A stretch of DNA of 64,000 bases, taken from Pseudomonas arsenicoxydans. Lineage in GTDB: Bacteria; Pseudomonadota; Gammaproteobacteria; Pseudomonadales; Pseudomonadaceae. This document shows, one piece after another, positions 34,142 to 42,715 of this stretch (its first letter is position 1; every line of letters begins with the position of its first letter). The translations under genes were made by a program, and so were the position numbers. Location of the stretch: assembly GCF_900103875.1 (NCBI RefSeq), contig NZ_LT629705.1, positions 6,438,879 through 6,502,878 of the forward strand, in the 5' to 3' direction. A model generated the notes under the pieces. The model ran no database searches. It was not told the origin of the DNA and was given only the letters and a program-made list of their open reading frames with translations.

Positions 34142-34638
34142 AGCTCGCCCTTCTCGACTTCGGGATGTTCACCGGACCCCGCACCAATCTTGCGCTGCGG
34201 GTGTGCGATCTTCACTGAAGGAAACTGCGACGACGCGTAGCGCACCACCAGAATCGAGAACGCCAGCAGCAAAATCCCGCCGCACAGGTAGATGATGCCG
34301 ATGTCCGGCGGATTATGGTGCGAGACGTTGGAGATCAGCAGTCGCGTCAGCGCCGTGATCGCCACGTAGATCAGGAAACGCACCGGCATGTGGTTGGTCT
34401 TGAAGTAAATCCCGACCATCGCGCCCAGTTCCAGGTAGATGAACAGCAGCAGGATGTCATCGATCTTGATGTGCCCTGCCTCGATCATCCCCAAAAACTC
34501 CATCACCGCCGCCCATGCGGTCACGGCACCAATGGCGAACAGCGCCATGTAATGGAAGGTCTCGACGAACAGGTTACCCAGTGACTCGGCCAGTTGATGC
34601 ACGTTCTGCCGCAGGTTCTCGGCCCAGTTGATTTTCAC
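34138..34638 (-). CDS. PsiE-family membrane protein
   Basis: A 166-aa inner-membrane protein with four hydrophobic segments (about residues 25-47, 58-77, 84-104, 114-133). Motifs FVETFHYMALFAIGAVTAWAAV and LLLFIYLELGAMVGIYFKTNHMPVRFLIYVAITALTR match the phosphate-starvation-inducible PsiE family. The start is GTG at 34638 with a GGAAG site upstream. I see no pho box, so phosphate control is not supported by the sequence. The C-terminus is charged and cytoplasmic. Confidence 0.85.
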   Translation of the reverse strand: MKINWAENLRQNVHQLAESLGNLFVETFHYMALFAIGAVTAWAAVMEFLGMIEAGHIKIDDILLLFIYLELGAMVGIYFKTNHMPVRFLIYVAITALTRLLISNVSHHNPPDIGIIYLCGGILLLAFSILVVRYASSQFPSVKIAHPQRKIGAGSGEHPEVEKGEL

Positions 34639-34782
34639 GATGATGCTTCCTTAGGTCGGTTCGACCGGATAATGCGGATTGGACGTGACGGTTGTTCTGC
34701 ATGCAGAAAAAAGGCCAGAGGCTGTTGGGTGAGATGGCGATGGGCTGCTACTGGACACTTTTGTGGTGCCTGGACCGGCGCC

Positions 34783-34846
34783 ATCGCGGGCGAGCCCGCT
34801 CCCACAGGGTTAACGCTGACTTTGTGGGAGCGGGCTTGCCCGCGAT
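34783..34846. repeat. Inverted REP pair upstream of yebG
   Basis: ATCGCGGGCGAGCCCGCTCC (one A/G change) and its facing copy ending CGGGCTTGCCCGCGAT, with an unusually short spacer of about 17 bases. It lies between psiE and yebG, which are divergent. Confidence 0.9.
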
Positions 34847-34936
34847 GGGAACACCACGGTTTAGCTGACAAACCCTGATTTCGGTCTACATTAAAAAGCC
34901 ACTACCCAAAGCGCAGGGATTCGCTTATCCTTTTCG

Positions 34937-34952
34937 CTGTATATAAATACAG
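34937..34952 (+). promoter_or_regulatory. LexA (SOS) box of yebG
   Basis: CTGTATATAAATACAG fits the LexA consensus CTGT-N8-ACAG exactly, with an AT-rich centre. It lies 43 bases before the yebG ATG, where LexA would block transcription until DNA damage. Confidence 0.93.
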
Positions 34953-34995
34953 TGGTCGAAACAGACAACTAATGTGAAGGCATGTGAGGTGGTGA

Positions 34996-35352
34996 ATGGC
35001 CGTCGAAGTGGTATACCGCAGCAGCCGAGATCTGGAGCGCTTGTTCATGGATAAAGCCGAAGCTGACCGTCATGACAAAATGCTCGAACTGGCCGAATTG
35101 CTGGCTGAAGTGTTGCAAAAAGCCGTTCCGTCCCTGAGCGAGCAGCAAGTGGAAGAAGCCGGCATCTACATGGCGAAGAATCGCGATGTGTTTGCCAAAG
35201 CGTTCAAGAGCCAGCCGGACGCACTGTCCGAACTGCTGAACGCGCCGGCTGAAGTGATTGAAAAGGCTGCACCGGTTGAAGCGCCTGCACCGGTTGAAGT
35301 AGCAGAAGCTGCACCCGCCAAGCCCGCCAAAGCGGCCAAGGCAACAAAGTAA
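34996..35352 (+). CDS. yebG: YebG-family SOS-induced protein
   Basis: A 118-aa protein. The first 85 residues (MAVEVVYRSSRDLERLFMDKAEADRHDKMLELAELLAEVL) match YebG, a small DNA-damage-inducible protein of unknown function. The C-terminal tail is an Ala/Pro/Lys-rich low-complexity stretch (APVEVAEAAPAKPAKAAKAT), probably disordered and possibly DNA-contacting. The perfect LexA box upstream supports the assignment. A terminator follows. Confidence 0.92.
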   Translation: MAVEVVYRSSRDLERLFMDKAEADRHDKMLELAELLAEVLQKAVPSLSEQQVEEAGIYMAKNRDVFAKAFKSQPDALSELLNAPAEVIEKAAPVEAPAPVEVAEAAPAKPAKAAKATK

Positions 35353-35371
35353 GCAACGCCCGAATTGAATA

Positions 35372-35402
35372 GGCCCTGAGTCAAATGGCTCAGGGCCTTT
35401 TT
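35372..35402 (+). terminator. Intrinsic terminator after yebG
   Basis: GGCCCTGAG (35372-35380) pairs exactly with CTCAGGGCC (35389-35397) over an 8-base loop, followed by five T residues. Confidence 0.93.
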
Positions 35403-35417
35403 CATGCCGGCGAAAAA

Positions 35418-36527
35418 TCAGGCGTCGGGTTGCTCCAGGGCATCGACCAGCGCCTTGAAGAACCGCGCCGCCTCACCGCCGGTCACCACGCGATGATCGA
35501 AGGTCAGCGACAGCGGCAACACCGGATGTACCACTACATCGCCATCGACGGCCACCGGCTCGTCGCGAATCGCGCCAGCGGCGAGGATTGCCACTTGGGG
35601 CGGCACCACCACCGGGTTGGCGTAGCGGCCGAACAATGTGCCGAAATTCGACAGGGTCAGGGTGGCGCCCATCATTTCCTTGGGCGGAATCGAGCGTGCC
35701 TGCACGTCGGCGCGCAAACGCATGACGCCTTCTTTCAAGTCCGCCGCCGAGCGCTGGCCGACATCACGTAGCACCGGTACAAACAAACCGTCCGGGGTGT
35801 CGACGGCGATGCCGAGGTCAAGCCGTTCGTGTTGTTTAAGCGACAGGGTCTTGCCGTCGAACGCGCTGTTGAGCACCGGTTCCACCGCGCAAGCCGCCGC
35901 CATGGCCTTGGCCAGTCGAATCAGCGGCTCCCGTGCCTGGCCCCAGCGATGCAGGTCGGCGTCACCGAAAATGGTCACCGGCACCACTTCGGCGTGGGAA
36001 CGGGCCATGTTCAGCGCCATGCTGCGTCGTACGCCGCGCAGCTTCTCACCGCCGACCCGTTCACGATCGTTCTGGGCAGCGCTTTCCACATCGCTGCGGA
36101 TGATCAGTCCATCGTTGCCGGATCCTTTCAACTCGCTCAGTTCCACACCCAGTTGCCGGGCCAGTTGACGCACGGCCGGGGTGGCTCGAATCGCCAAATG
36201 CTCTCGGGTCGAAGGTGCCGCGCCGATAAAAAAAGAATCCTCCTGACTGCTGGCGCCGCCCTCGAGCCGCCCGACCACGGTGCCCGCGTCCGCTTCGCCT
36301 TCGTAACCGAGCAGCGGTTCTCCGACGTGAATAATGTCGCCTTCGCCGCCATACAGTTTTGCCACCACGCCGTCATAGGGCGCGGGAATGTCCACAAGGG
36401 CCTTGGCGGTTTCCACCGACACCAGCAGTTGATCGGTCTTGACGGTGTCGCCAACGTTGACATGCCAGCGGACGATCTCCGCCTCCTGCAAGCCTTCGCC
36501 CAGATCCGGCAGTTTGAAATATTTCAT
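35418..36527 (-). CDS. E2 acyltransferase of a 2-oxoacid dehydrogenase complex
   Basis: Dihydrolipoamide acyltransferase, 369 aa. It has one lipoyl domain (residues 1-80, lipoylated Lys in SVETAKALVD), a peripheral-subunit-binding domain (about 120-160, RATPAVRQLARQLGVELSELKGSGNDGLI) and a catalytic domain with DHRVVTGGEAARFF near the C-terminus. The usual HxxxDG motif is here HRVVTG, with Thr for Asp; I recall this form in a subgroup of bacterial E2 proteins, so it need not mean inactivity. The ATG at 36527 begins MKYFKLPDLGEGLQEAE. It is the last gene of a four-gene set. No E3 gene is present. Confidence 0.92.
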   Translation of the reverse strand: MKYFKLPDLGEGLQEAEIVRWHVNVGDTVKTDQLLVSVETAKALVDIPAPYDGVVAKLYGGEGDIIHVGEPLLGYEGEADAGTVVGRLEGGASSQEDSFFIGAAPSTREHLAIRATPAVRQLARQLGVELSELKGSGNDGLIIRSDVESAAQNDRERVGGEKLRGVRRSMALNMARSHAEVVPVTIFGDADLHRWGQAREPLIRLAKAMAAACAVEPVLNSAFDGKTLSLKQHERLDLGIAVDTPDGLFVPVLRDVGQRSAADLKEGVMRLRADVQARSIPPKEMMGATLTLSNFGTLFGRYANPVVVPPQVAILAAGAIRDEPVAVDGDVVVHPVLPLSLTFDHRVVTGGEAARFFKALVDALEQPDA

Positions 36528-36555
36528 CGCGGCCTCCTTGGGGTCAGGCGACTTA

Positions 36556-37545
36556 TTAGAAGTGGTGTAGCAAGACGTTGTCGCAAGCCAGAAGAATGTC
36601 GTCGACGTTGGGCATGTACAGCGATTCCAGCCGATACAACGGCGGCGGAATGTCCGGCGCGGTGACGCGCTGGATCGGTGCCTGCAATTCAAGCAACGCA
36701 CGCTCATAAAGGCTTGCGGCGATTTCCGCGCCGACGCCACAGGAGCGCGGTGCTTCGTGGACGATCACGCAACGACCGGTCTTGCGCACCGAGGCTTCCA
36801 GGGTGTCGAGGTCCAGCGGTTTGATGCAGGCAACATCGATCACCTCCGCCGAGACACCCCGTTCGGCCAGCGCAGTGGCAGCTTGCAGGGTTTCCATGAC
36901 GCTGGCGCCCCAACTGATGAGGGTGATGTCGCTGCCTTCGCGCAGGGTGAAACAGCTGTCCAGCGGCAAGCGTTTGCCATCGTCCACCAGGGTTTGCGGG
37001 TTCATCCGATAGAGCCGGGTCGGCTCCAGAAACACCACCGGGTCCGGGTTATCGATGGCCGCCAACAGCAAGCCATAGGCCCGGGCAGGGGACGATGGAA
37101 TGACCACCCGCAGCCCCGGAATGTGTGCGAACAGCGCTTCGGTGCTTTCGCTGTGATGCTCCGGCGCGCGAATCCCCGCGCCCATCGGCGTGCGCATGAC
37201 CATCGGGCAGGTGATCCGCCCCCGCGTGCGATTGCGCATGCGGCTGGCGTGGGACACCAGGTGCTCCATGGCGGCGTAGATGAAGCCCATGAACTGAATT
37301 TCCACCACCGGTTTCAAGCCTTGTGCCGCCATGCCGATCACCAGCCCGCCGAGCATGGTTTCGGCCAGCGGCGAGTCGATCACCCGCTTGAAACCGAAGC
37401 TGTCGCGCAGCCCTTGGGTGGCGCGAAACACGCCACCGTTGACCCCGACGTCCTCGCCCAGAACGATGACGTTGTCGTCTTCACTCATGGCCCGGTGCAG
37501 GGCGAGATTCACCGCTTCCAGCAGCGTGAACTTGCCGTTACTCAT
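36556..37545 (-). CDS. E1 beta subunit of a 2-oxoacid dehydrogenase
   Basis: Transketolase-type pyrimidine-binding subunit, 329 aa, that forms the E1 heterotetramer with the preceding gene. Motifs are MSNGKFTLLEAVNLALHRAMSEDDNVIVLGEDVGVNGGVFRAT, EIQFMGFIYAAMEHLVSHASRMR and HHSESTEALFAHIPGLRVV. The last ~120 residues form the transketolase C domain. The ATG at 37545 overlaps the E1 alpha stop by 8 bases. It resembles E1 beta of pyruvate, acetoin and branched-chain enzymes, so homology alone does not fix the substrate. Confidence 0.92.
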   Translation of the reverse strand: MSNGKFTLLEAVNLALHRAMSEDDNVIVLGEDVGVNGGVFRATQGLRDSFGFKRVIDSPLAETMLGGLVIGMAAQGLKPVVEIQFMGFIYAAMEHLVSHASRMRNRTRGRITCPMVMRTPMGAGIRAPEHHSESTEALFAHIPGLRVVIPSSPARAYGLLLAAIDNPDPVVFLEPTRLYRMNPQTLVDDGKRLPLDSCFTLREGSDITLISWGASVMETLQAATALAERGVSAEVIDVACIKPLDLDTLEASVRKTGRCVIVHEAPRSCGVGAEIAASLYERALLELQAPIQRVTAPDIPPPLYRLESLYMPNVDDILLACDNVLLHHF

Positions 37546-38632
37546 GGCCCGGACCTCCTGCCCGCCGCGCCGCCCGCTCAAGCAACCAGTCACGCTGCTC
37601 GGCCAAGGCATCCGGCCAGGTCGCGTAGACGTGATCCATCACCGATTCAGGGGCCTGAATACCCGCCGCTTCGAAGTTATCCACAGCGCGCTGCACCCGG
37701 TCCTGGCATTCACTGATCAACGCCTGCTCCCGGCCTTCGTCCCACACGCCTTGCCCGACCATGAAACGCTGCAGGCGTTTGACCGGTTCTTCGAGCCAGG
37801 CGTGCCTGACCTCCTCCGCCGACCGGTAACGCGTGGCGTCGTCCGCGGTGGTGTGATCGCCCAGGCGATAACTCAAGCATTCGAGCAACACCGGGCCTTT
37901 GCCGTGGCGCGCGCGTTCGAGGGCCGCTTGCACTCGGTCGTAAACGGCGAGCAGGTCATTGCCGTCGACCTGTTCACCGTGGAACCCGGCGCCGATGGCT
38001 TTCTGCGCCAGGGTCGGGGCGCCGCACTGAATCCGTCGCGGAACCGAGATCGCCCATTGGTTGTTGTTGACCACGAACACCACGGGCAACTGCCAGGCGC
38101 CAGCGACATTGAGGGCTTCGAGGAAATCGCCTTTGCTGGTCGCGCCGTCGCCGCATGTGGTGACCGCGACCCGATGCTCGCCACGGATCTTGAAAGCGCT
38201 GGCGACGCCGCAGGCATGCAAGGCTTGCGTGGCGATGGGCACGCAGATCGGAAAGTCCTCAGCCACCGCCGGTTCAGCAAAATCGCTGCCGCGCTCATCG
38301 CCGCCCCAGTACAACAGGATTTCTTCCATGCGCACCCCGCGCATCAATTGCACGGCGGTGTCGCGGTAATACGGCACCAGCACGTCTTCGGCGTGCATCG
38401 CGCTGCCGATCGCCACGCCGATGGCTTCCTGGCCCAAGGTGGGTGCATAGGTGCCGATGCGCCCGGTGCGTTGCAGGGCGACGGCTTTCTGATCGAAGAG
38501 GCGGGTCAGGACCATTTGCCGATAGAGGCGCGTCAGCAAATTGAAATCGTCGGCCCAGGCTGGAAGTTCACCGAGCAACTGGCCGTCAGGGGATAAAAAC
38601 CGGGTGTAGGGCAGCTCAACCTTGTGAAGCAT
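37538..38632 (-). CDS. E1 alpha subunit of a 2-oxoacid dehydrogenase (PdhA-like)
   Basis: Thiamine-diphosphate-binding subunit, 364 aa. The TPP motif is GDGATSKGDFLEALNVAGAWQLPVVFVVNNNQWAIS (about residues 170-205), and the YRLGDHTTADDATRYR phosphorylation-loop region follows. It is closer to PdhA-type E1 alpha than to the 410-aa BkdA1 of P. putida as I remember that sequence. The ATG at 38632 begins MLHKVELPYTRFLSPDGQL; a longer frame runs upstream, but its sequence is not conserved-looking. The neighbouring leucine-dehydrogenase-like gene suggests branched-chain 2-oxo acids as substrates. Confidence 0.9.
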   Translation of the reverse strand: MLHKVELPYTRFLSPDGQLLGELPAWADDFNLLTRLYRQMVLTRLFDQKAVALQRTGRIGTYAPTLGQEAIGVAIGSAMHAEDVLVPYYRDTAVQLMRGVRMEEILLYWGGDERGSDFAEPAVAEDFPICVPIATQALHACGVASAFKIRGEHRVAVTTCGDGATSKGDFLEALNVAGAWQLPVVFVVNNNQWAISVPRRIQCGAPTLAQKAIGAGFHGEQVDGNDLLAVYDRVQAALERARHGKGPVLLECLSYRLGDHTTADDATRYRSAEEVRHAWLEEPVKRLQRFMVGQGVWDEGREQALISECQDRVQRAVDNFEAAGIQAPESVMDHVYATWPDALAEQRDWLLERAARRAGGPGHE

Positions 38633-38732
38633 CACAGGGCTCCTGGCACGCGGGGTCGGCGTGCGGTTAACCGGCCCGACGCTTGTGGCGCCGGGCCTGT
38701 GGAGCAAGTTTGCCGGGTAGGCCCTCGCCCCT

Positions 38733-39752
38733 TTATCGATACAAGACTTTCTCCGCCAACTCGTCCGCCACCCGCGCCGGTGAGCGTTTTTCCGCCTGCG
38801 CATGGGCGAATACTTCGGTCAGCCGTGAGGCGATTTTCGACAGGTGCGCAGTAATGGTCGTGAGCTCCTCACCCCGGTGTTTGAGCGACACGTAGATCAG
38901 CCCGCCGGAATTGATCACGTAATCCGGGGCATACAAAATGCCCCGCCGCTCCAGTTGATCGGCGACCTCCAGGTGAGTCAGCTGATTGTTCGCGGAACCC
39001 GCCACTGCCGAGCAGCGCAATTGCGTCACGCTGTGACTGTTGAGCACGCCGCCCAGGCCGCAGGGCGCGAGAATGTCGCAAGGCGTACTGAGCAACGCAT
39101 CGTTGGCGATTGGATGAGCGCCCAATTGCTCCATCGCCAGTTGCACCTTGCCGTGGTCGATGTCGCTGACCAGCAGTTCGGCGCCGGCGGCGTGCAGTTG
39201 TTCCGCCAGGGCATAACCGACGTTGCCCAGACCTTGGATGGCCACTCGCAAGCCTTCGAGGTTGTCGCTACCCAGGCGGGCCATCGCGGTGGCGCGAATG
39301 CCAGTGAAGACGCCCATGGCGGCGTGAGGCGCAGGGTCGCCCGCCGAGGTGGTGCTGGTGACGTGTTGGGTCTGTTGGGCGATGCAATCCATGTCCGCCA
39401 CCGAGGTGCCGCTGTCGATGGCGGTGATATAGCGGCCGTCGAGCTGATTGATGCAGCGCCCGAACGCTTCGAACAACGCGGCGCGGTTTTCCACGTGGGC
39501 GGGGCGAACAATGACGGCTACCCCTCCACCCTGAGCCAGGCCGGCAAGCGCGGCCTTGTAACTCATGCCTTGGGCAAGGCGAATGGCATCCTCGACCGCT
39601 GACTCGTCGCTGGGGTAGGCAAGGTAACGACATCCACCCAGGGCAGGCCCCAGGCGGCTGTTATGAATGGCAATGACCGCCTTCAACCCGGTCACCGGGT
39701 CGACGCTCAGATGCAGCGATTCAAGGCGAGTGCTTTGCATGAGAGCGAACAT
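38733..39752 (-). CDS. Leucine-dehydrogenase-like protein lacking the catalytic lysine
   Basis: A 339-aa Glu/Leu/Phe/Val dehydrogenase homologue. Active leucine dehydrogenases convert Leu, Val and Ile to 2-oxo acids with NAD. The substrate-binding Lys is present in MSYKAALAGL (Lys66), and Asp in SGTSVADMD is kept. But the GGGK motif, which carries the catalytic lysine 12 residues later, reads GGGV here: codon GTA at 39521-39519, residue 78. The NAD domain (RVAIQGLGNVGYALAEQL, about residue 170) looks normal. It is the first gene of a unit with E1 alpha, E1 beta and E2. From memory, the PAO1 neighbour in the same place is annotated as leucine dehydrogenase. Confidence 0.88.
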   Translation of the reverse strand: MFALMQSTRLESLHLSVDPVTGLKAVIAIHNSRLGPALGGCRYLAYPSDESAVEDAIRLAQGMSYKAALAGLAQGGGVAVIVRPAHVENRAALFEAFGRCINQLDGRYITAIDSGTSVADMDCIAQQTQHVTSTTSAGDPAPHAAMGVFTGIRATAMARLGSDNLEGLRVAIQGLGNVGYALAEQLHAAGAELLVSDIDHGKVQLAMEQLGAHPIANDALLSTPCDILAPCGLGGVLNSHSVTQLRCSAVAGSANNQLTHLEVADQLERRGILYAPDYVINSGGLIYVSLKHRGEELTTITAHLSKIASRLTEVFAHAQAEKRSPARVADELAEKVLYR

Positions 39753-39936
39753 CGTAAGGCTCCCGAATCACTTCTTGTAGTCGCCAGTATAGGCTTGCGC
39801 CCAAAAATTGCAGGAGCGCGCCGGAATAAGCAGCGTTGCGATGCAGCGCTTTCAGACATAACCTGAAGCCGCCCGTGTGCAGCACTGGACGAATGCTGGA
39901 GACGGGGCTAAAACGAGGCATTGCCCGGAGATTTAG

Positions 39937-40740
39937 ATGACGCCCCGCCAATGTTTCTTTGCCTGCCTGCAACGATCACCGCCCGCGCTGTTCGAGGCGG
40001 CGCTGTGGATGGCGGCCGAGCACGACAAGGCGCTGAACCCGGAAAAAGTCCTGGCAGACTTCAACGACCTGCAACAGCGGGTCAGCTATGGCTTGCCGAT
40101 GTTACCCGTGAGCGAACTGGCCCAACCGCTGCTTCGGCGGATGAATGACCTGGGGTTCGCCCAGGACGACTTCACGCCACTGCGCCCGCAAGTGGCGTTG
40201 CTTCATAAGGTGCTGGAACTGCGACGCGGCCAGCCGTTGTCCCTGGGACTGATTGCCCTGGAGTTGGCCAGACGCCTGGAGATTCCTTTGGTTGGGGTCA
40301 ATTTCCCTGGGCATTTCCTGCTACGTGTACCGGGCGCCGATCACTTGCTGGACCCGTGTGGCGGGCGTCGGTTGTACCCCAACGATTGCCGTGAACTGCT
40401 GCAACGCCAGTACGGACCGAACATGCAACTCGGCGCCGACCACTTGCTGACCGCGGACCCGGTGCAAATGCTGCAGCGCCTGTCGCGCAACTTGCGCCAG
40501 TTGCACCTCTCCCACGATGACTACATCGGCGCATTGATCGACGCCGAGCGAGTGCTTGAGCTGGGCAACGCCAACGCCTCCGATTACCTGGCCCGGGCCA
40601 GCCTCTACCAACGGCTGGACTGCCCGAACGCCGAGCGCTTTGACCTGGAGCATGCGTTGCTGCTCAGTGATGACCCGATCCAGCGGATTCGCCTGACCGA
40701 ACGACTGGGGCATCTACCGCCCAACGCAATCGTCCATTAA
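39937..40740 (+). CDS. SirB1-family transglutaminase-like protein
   Basis: A 267-aa soluble protein. The transglutaminase-like SirB1 domain (residues about 30-185) shows RRMNDLGFAQDD, LLHKVLELRRGQPLSLGLIALELARRLEIPLVGVNFPGHFLLR and DPCGGRRLYPNDCRELL. The usual catalytic Cys position is occupied by Ser/Leu in PLSLGLI, as is common in SirB1, so enzyme activity is doubtful. The C-terminal helical part resembles tetratricopeptide repeats. It is divergent from the leucine-dehydrogenase-like gene. The exact role is unknown. Confidence 0.85.
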   Translation: MTPRQCFFACLQRSPPALFEAALWMAAEHDKALNPEKVLADFNDLQQRVSYGLPMLPVSELAQPLLRRMNDLGFAQDDFTPLRPQVALLHKVLELRRGQPLSLGLIALELARRLEIPLVGVNFPGHFLLRVPGADHLLDPCGGRRLYPNDCRELLQRQYGPNMQLGADHLLTADPVQMLQRLSRNLRQLHLSHDDYIGALIDAERVLELGNANASDYLARASLYQRLDCPNAERFDLEHALLLSDDPIQRIRLTERLGHLPPNAIVH

Positions 40741-40759
40741 AAGCAAAAGATCTTGCTGT

Positions 40760-41395
40760 TTAAGGGGTGTCCGGCTGGTTGGCCGGGTGAGCTTTTATGA
40801 ACGCTGGATGCGTCGCCGCCAGCGCCGCCACTCGGCGGATCCGTGGATACGCTTCAAGTGAAATATTGAAGCGTTCGGCTGCGTACAGTTGCGGGATCAG
40901 GTAGACGTCCGCCAGCCCCGGATGATCGCCAAGGCAAAACCCCGCCTCGCCAATCAATTGTTCCACCGCCGCCAGCCCCTGGCTGATCCAGAGGCCGATC
41001 CACTCCACCACCTGTGGCTCATCGTGTCCCAATTGCCGCAGCTTGTTGAGCACGCTGACGTTGTGCAGCGGATGCACGTCGCAACCGATCAACGCCGCCA
41101 CACCGCGCTCATGAGCGCGGGCAGCGAGGTCTTTGGACAGCAGCGGCACCTGTGGATAACGCTCCTCCAGGTACTCGATGATGGCCGGTGACTGGATCAG
41201 CAATTCGCCCTCATCCGTGCGCAAGGCCGGTACGCGGCCTTGCGGATTGATGGCCAGGTACCGCGGCTGACGATGTTCACCGCCTGGCGGCGCGATCAGG
41301 TTGATCGGCAGCGCCTGATAGTCCAGGCCCTTGAGCGCCAACGCGATGCGCACCCGGTAAGACGAGGTCGAACGGTAATAGGTATAGAGTTCCAT
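40760..41395 (-). CDS. maiA: Maleylacetoacetate isomerase
   Basis: Zeta-class glutathione transferase of 211 aa that isomerises maleylacetoacetate to fumarylacetoacetate in tyrosine and phenylalanine breakdown. The active-site motif YYRSTSSYRVRIALALKGLDY is at residues 6-26, as expected for the family (SSxSxRVRIAL). The glutathione site SPAIIEYLEERYP follows. It is the third gene of the hmgA-fahA-maiA operon, 12 bases after fahA. Confidence 0.96.
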   Translation of the reverse strand: MELYTYYRSTSSYRVRIALALKGLDYQALPINLIAPPGGEHRQPRYLAINPQGRVPALRTDEGELLIQSPAIIEYLEERYPQVPLLSKDLAARAHERGVAALIGCDVHPLHNVSVLNKLRQLGHDEPQVVEWIGLWISQGLAAVEQLIGEAGFCLGDHPGLADVYLIPQLYAAERFNISLEAYPRIRRVAALAATHPAFIKAHPANQPDTP

Positions 41396-41407
41396 GACCC
41401 GATCCTC

Positions 41408-42712
41408 TTAGCGCGCCGCCACGACTTTGCCACGGCATTCGCCGAAGCCGATGGACGCAAAACCGTCACGGCTGCAACGGGCACGCAGGATGATTTCGTC
41501 GCCGTCTTCGAGGAATTTACGCACCTCGCCCGAGGCCAGCTCAATCGGCTTTTTCCCGCCTTCGGTGATTTCCAGCAGGCTGCCGAACTGACCGTTCTCT
41601 GGCCCCGACAGCGTGCCCGAACCGAACAGGTCACCGGACTGCAACTGACAGCCGTTGACGCTGTGGTGCGCGACCATTTGCGCCACGGTCCAGTACATGT
41701 GTTGGGTGTTACTCAGGGTCAGGCGATGGGCGGGCAATTTTTGCTCGCGCAGGCCTTCGGTCAGCAGCAGGACTTCCAGTTCGATATCGAATGCGCCCGT
41801 CGCTTGATCGCGCTTGTCGAACAGATACGGCAGCGGCTGCGGATCGCCTTCAGGACGCGCAGGCTGAGCACGGCGGAATGGCTCCAGCGCTTCGGCCGTC
41901 ACCACCCAAGGCGAGATGCTGGTGATGAAACTCTTCGACAGGAACGGGCCCAGCGGCTGGTATTCCCAGGCCTGGATGTCGCGCGCCGACCAGTCGTTGA
42001 GCAGGCAGAAACCGGCGATATGATCGGCGGCATCACCGATGGCGATTGACTCGCCCATCTCGTTGCCCGGACCGATCCAGATGCCCAGCTCCAGTTCGTA
42101 ATCCAGGCGCGCACACGGGCCAAAAGTTGGCTCGGTCTGCCCGGCTGGCAAGGTCTGGCCCTTCGGACGGCGAACATCGGTGCCGGACGGGCGAATGGTC
42201 GAGGCACGGCCGTGATAACCGATCGGCACGTACTTGTAGTTGGGCAGCAACGGGTTGTCGGGGCGGAACAGCTTGCCGACGTTTTGCGCGTGCTCGATGC
42301 CGACGTAGAAGTCGGTGTAGTCATTGATTTTCGCCGGCAGGTGCATCGCGCAATCCGCTGCCAGAGGCAGCAGTTTTGCGCCCTGGGCTTCGATCTTGCC
42401 GCGCAGCGTGCTGCCTTCGGCGAACAGTTCCAGCAGACGTTCGCGCAGCGCTACGCGAGCCTCGCGGCCCAGTTCGAAAAACCCATTGAGCTGACCGCCA
42501 CGGGTGGCTTCGACGGCGGTACGAGCGGCGCCGTCGAACAGGCCCGCGTCCAGTGCCGCTTCCAGATCAAAGATATGCTCGCCAATGGCCACGCCGCTGC
42601 GCGGTGCCGAGCCGTTTACGCTGAACACACCCAGCGGCAGGTTTTGCAGCGGAAAATCCGTGTGGCCGTTGGCGGAAGCAACCCAGCTACGAGTGATGGA
42701 AGTCTGAGTCAT
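41408..42712 (-). CDS. fahA: Fumarylacetoacetase
   Basis: Hydrolase of 434 aa that splits fumarylacetoacetate to fumarate and acetoacetate. The N-terminal SH3-like domain (residues about 15-110) and the catalytic beta-roll are present. Active-site and metal motifs include DYTDFYVGIEHAQNVG, YELELGIWIGPGNEMG and NDWSARDIQAWEYQPLGPF. The ATG at 42712 is 3 bases after the hmgA stop, so the genes are tightly linked. Confidence 0.97.
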   Translation of the reverse strand: MTQTSITRSWVASANGHTDFPLQNLPLGVFSVNGSAPRSGVAIGEHIFDLEAALDAGLFDGAARTAVEATRGGQLNGFFELGREARVALRERLLELFAEGSTLRGKIEAQGAKLLPLAADCAMHLPAKINDYTDFYVGIEHAQNVGKLFRPDNPLLPNYKYVPIGYHGRASTIRPSGTDVRRPKGQTLPAGQTEPTFGPCARLDYELELGIWIGPGNEMGESIAIGDAADHIAGFCLLNDWSARDIQAWEYQPLGPFLSKSFITSISPWVVTAEALEPFRRAQPARPEGDPQPLPYLFDKRDQATGAFDIELEVLLLTEGLREQKLPAHRLTLSNTQHMYWTVAQMVAHHSVNGCQLQSGDLFGSGTLSGPENGQFGSLLEITEGGKKPIELASGEVRKFLEDGDEIILRARCSRDGFASIGFGECRGKVVAAR

Positions 42713-42715
42713 GGG

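Noticed and set aside
35418..36527. Thr in the E2 HRVVTG motif as a sign of inactivity
   Set aside because: This form is, as far as I recall, shared by a subgroup of bacterial E2 proteins, so it is not an oddity of this gene.
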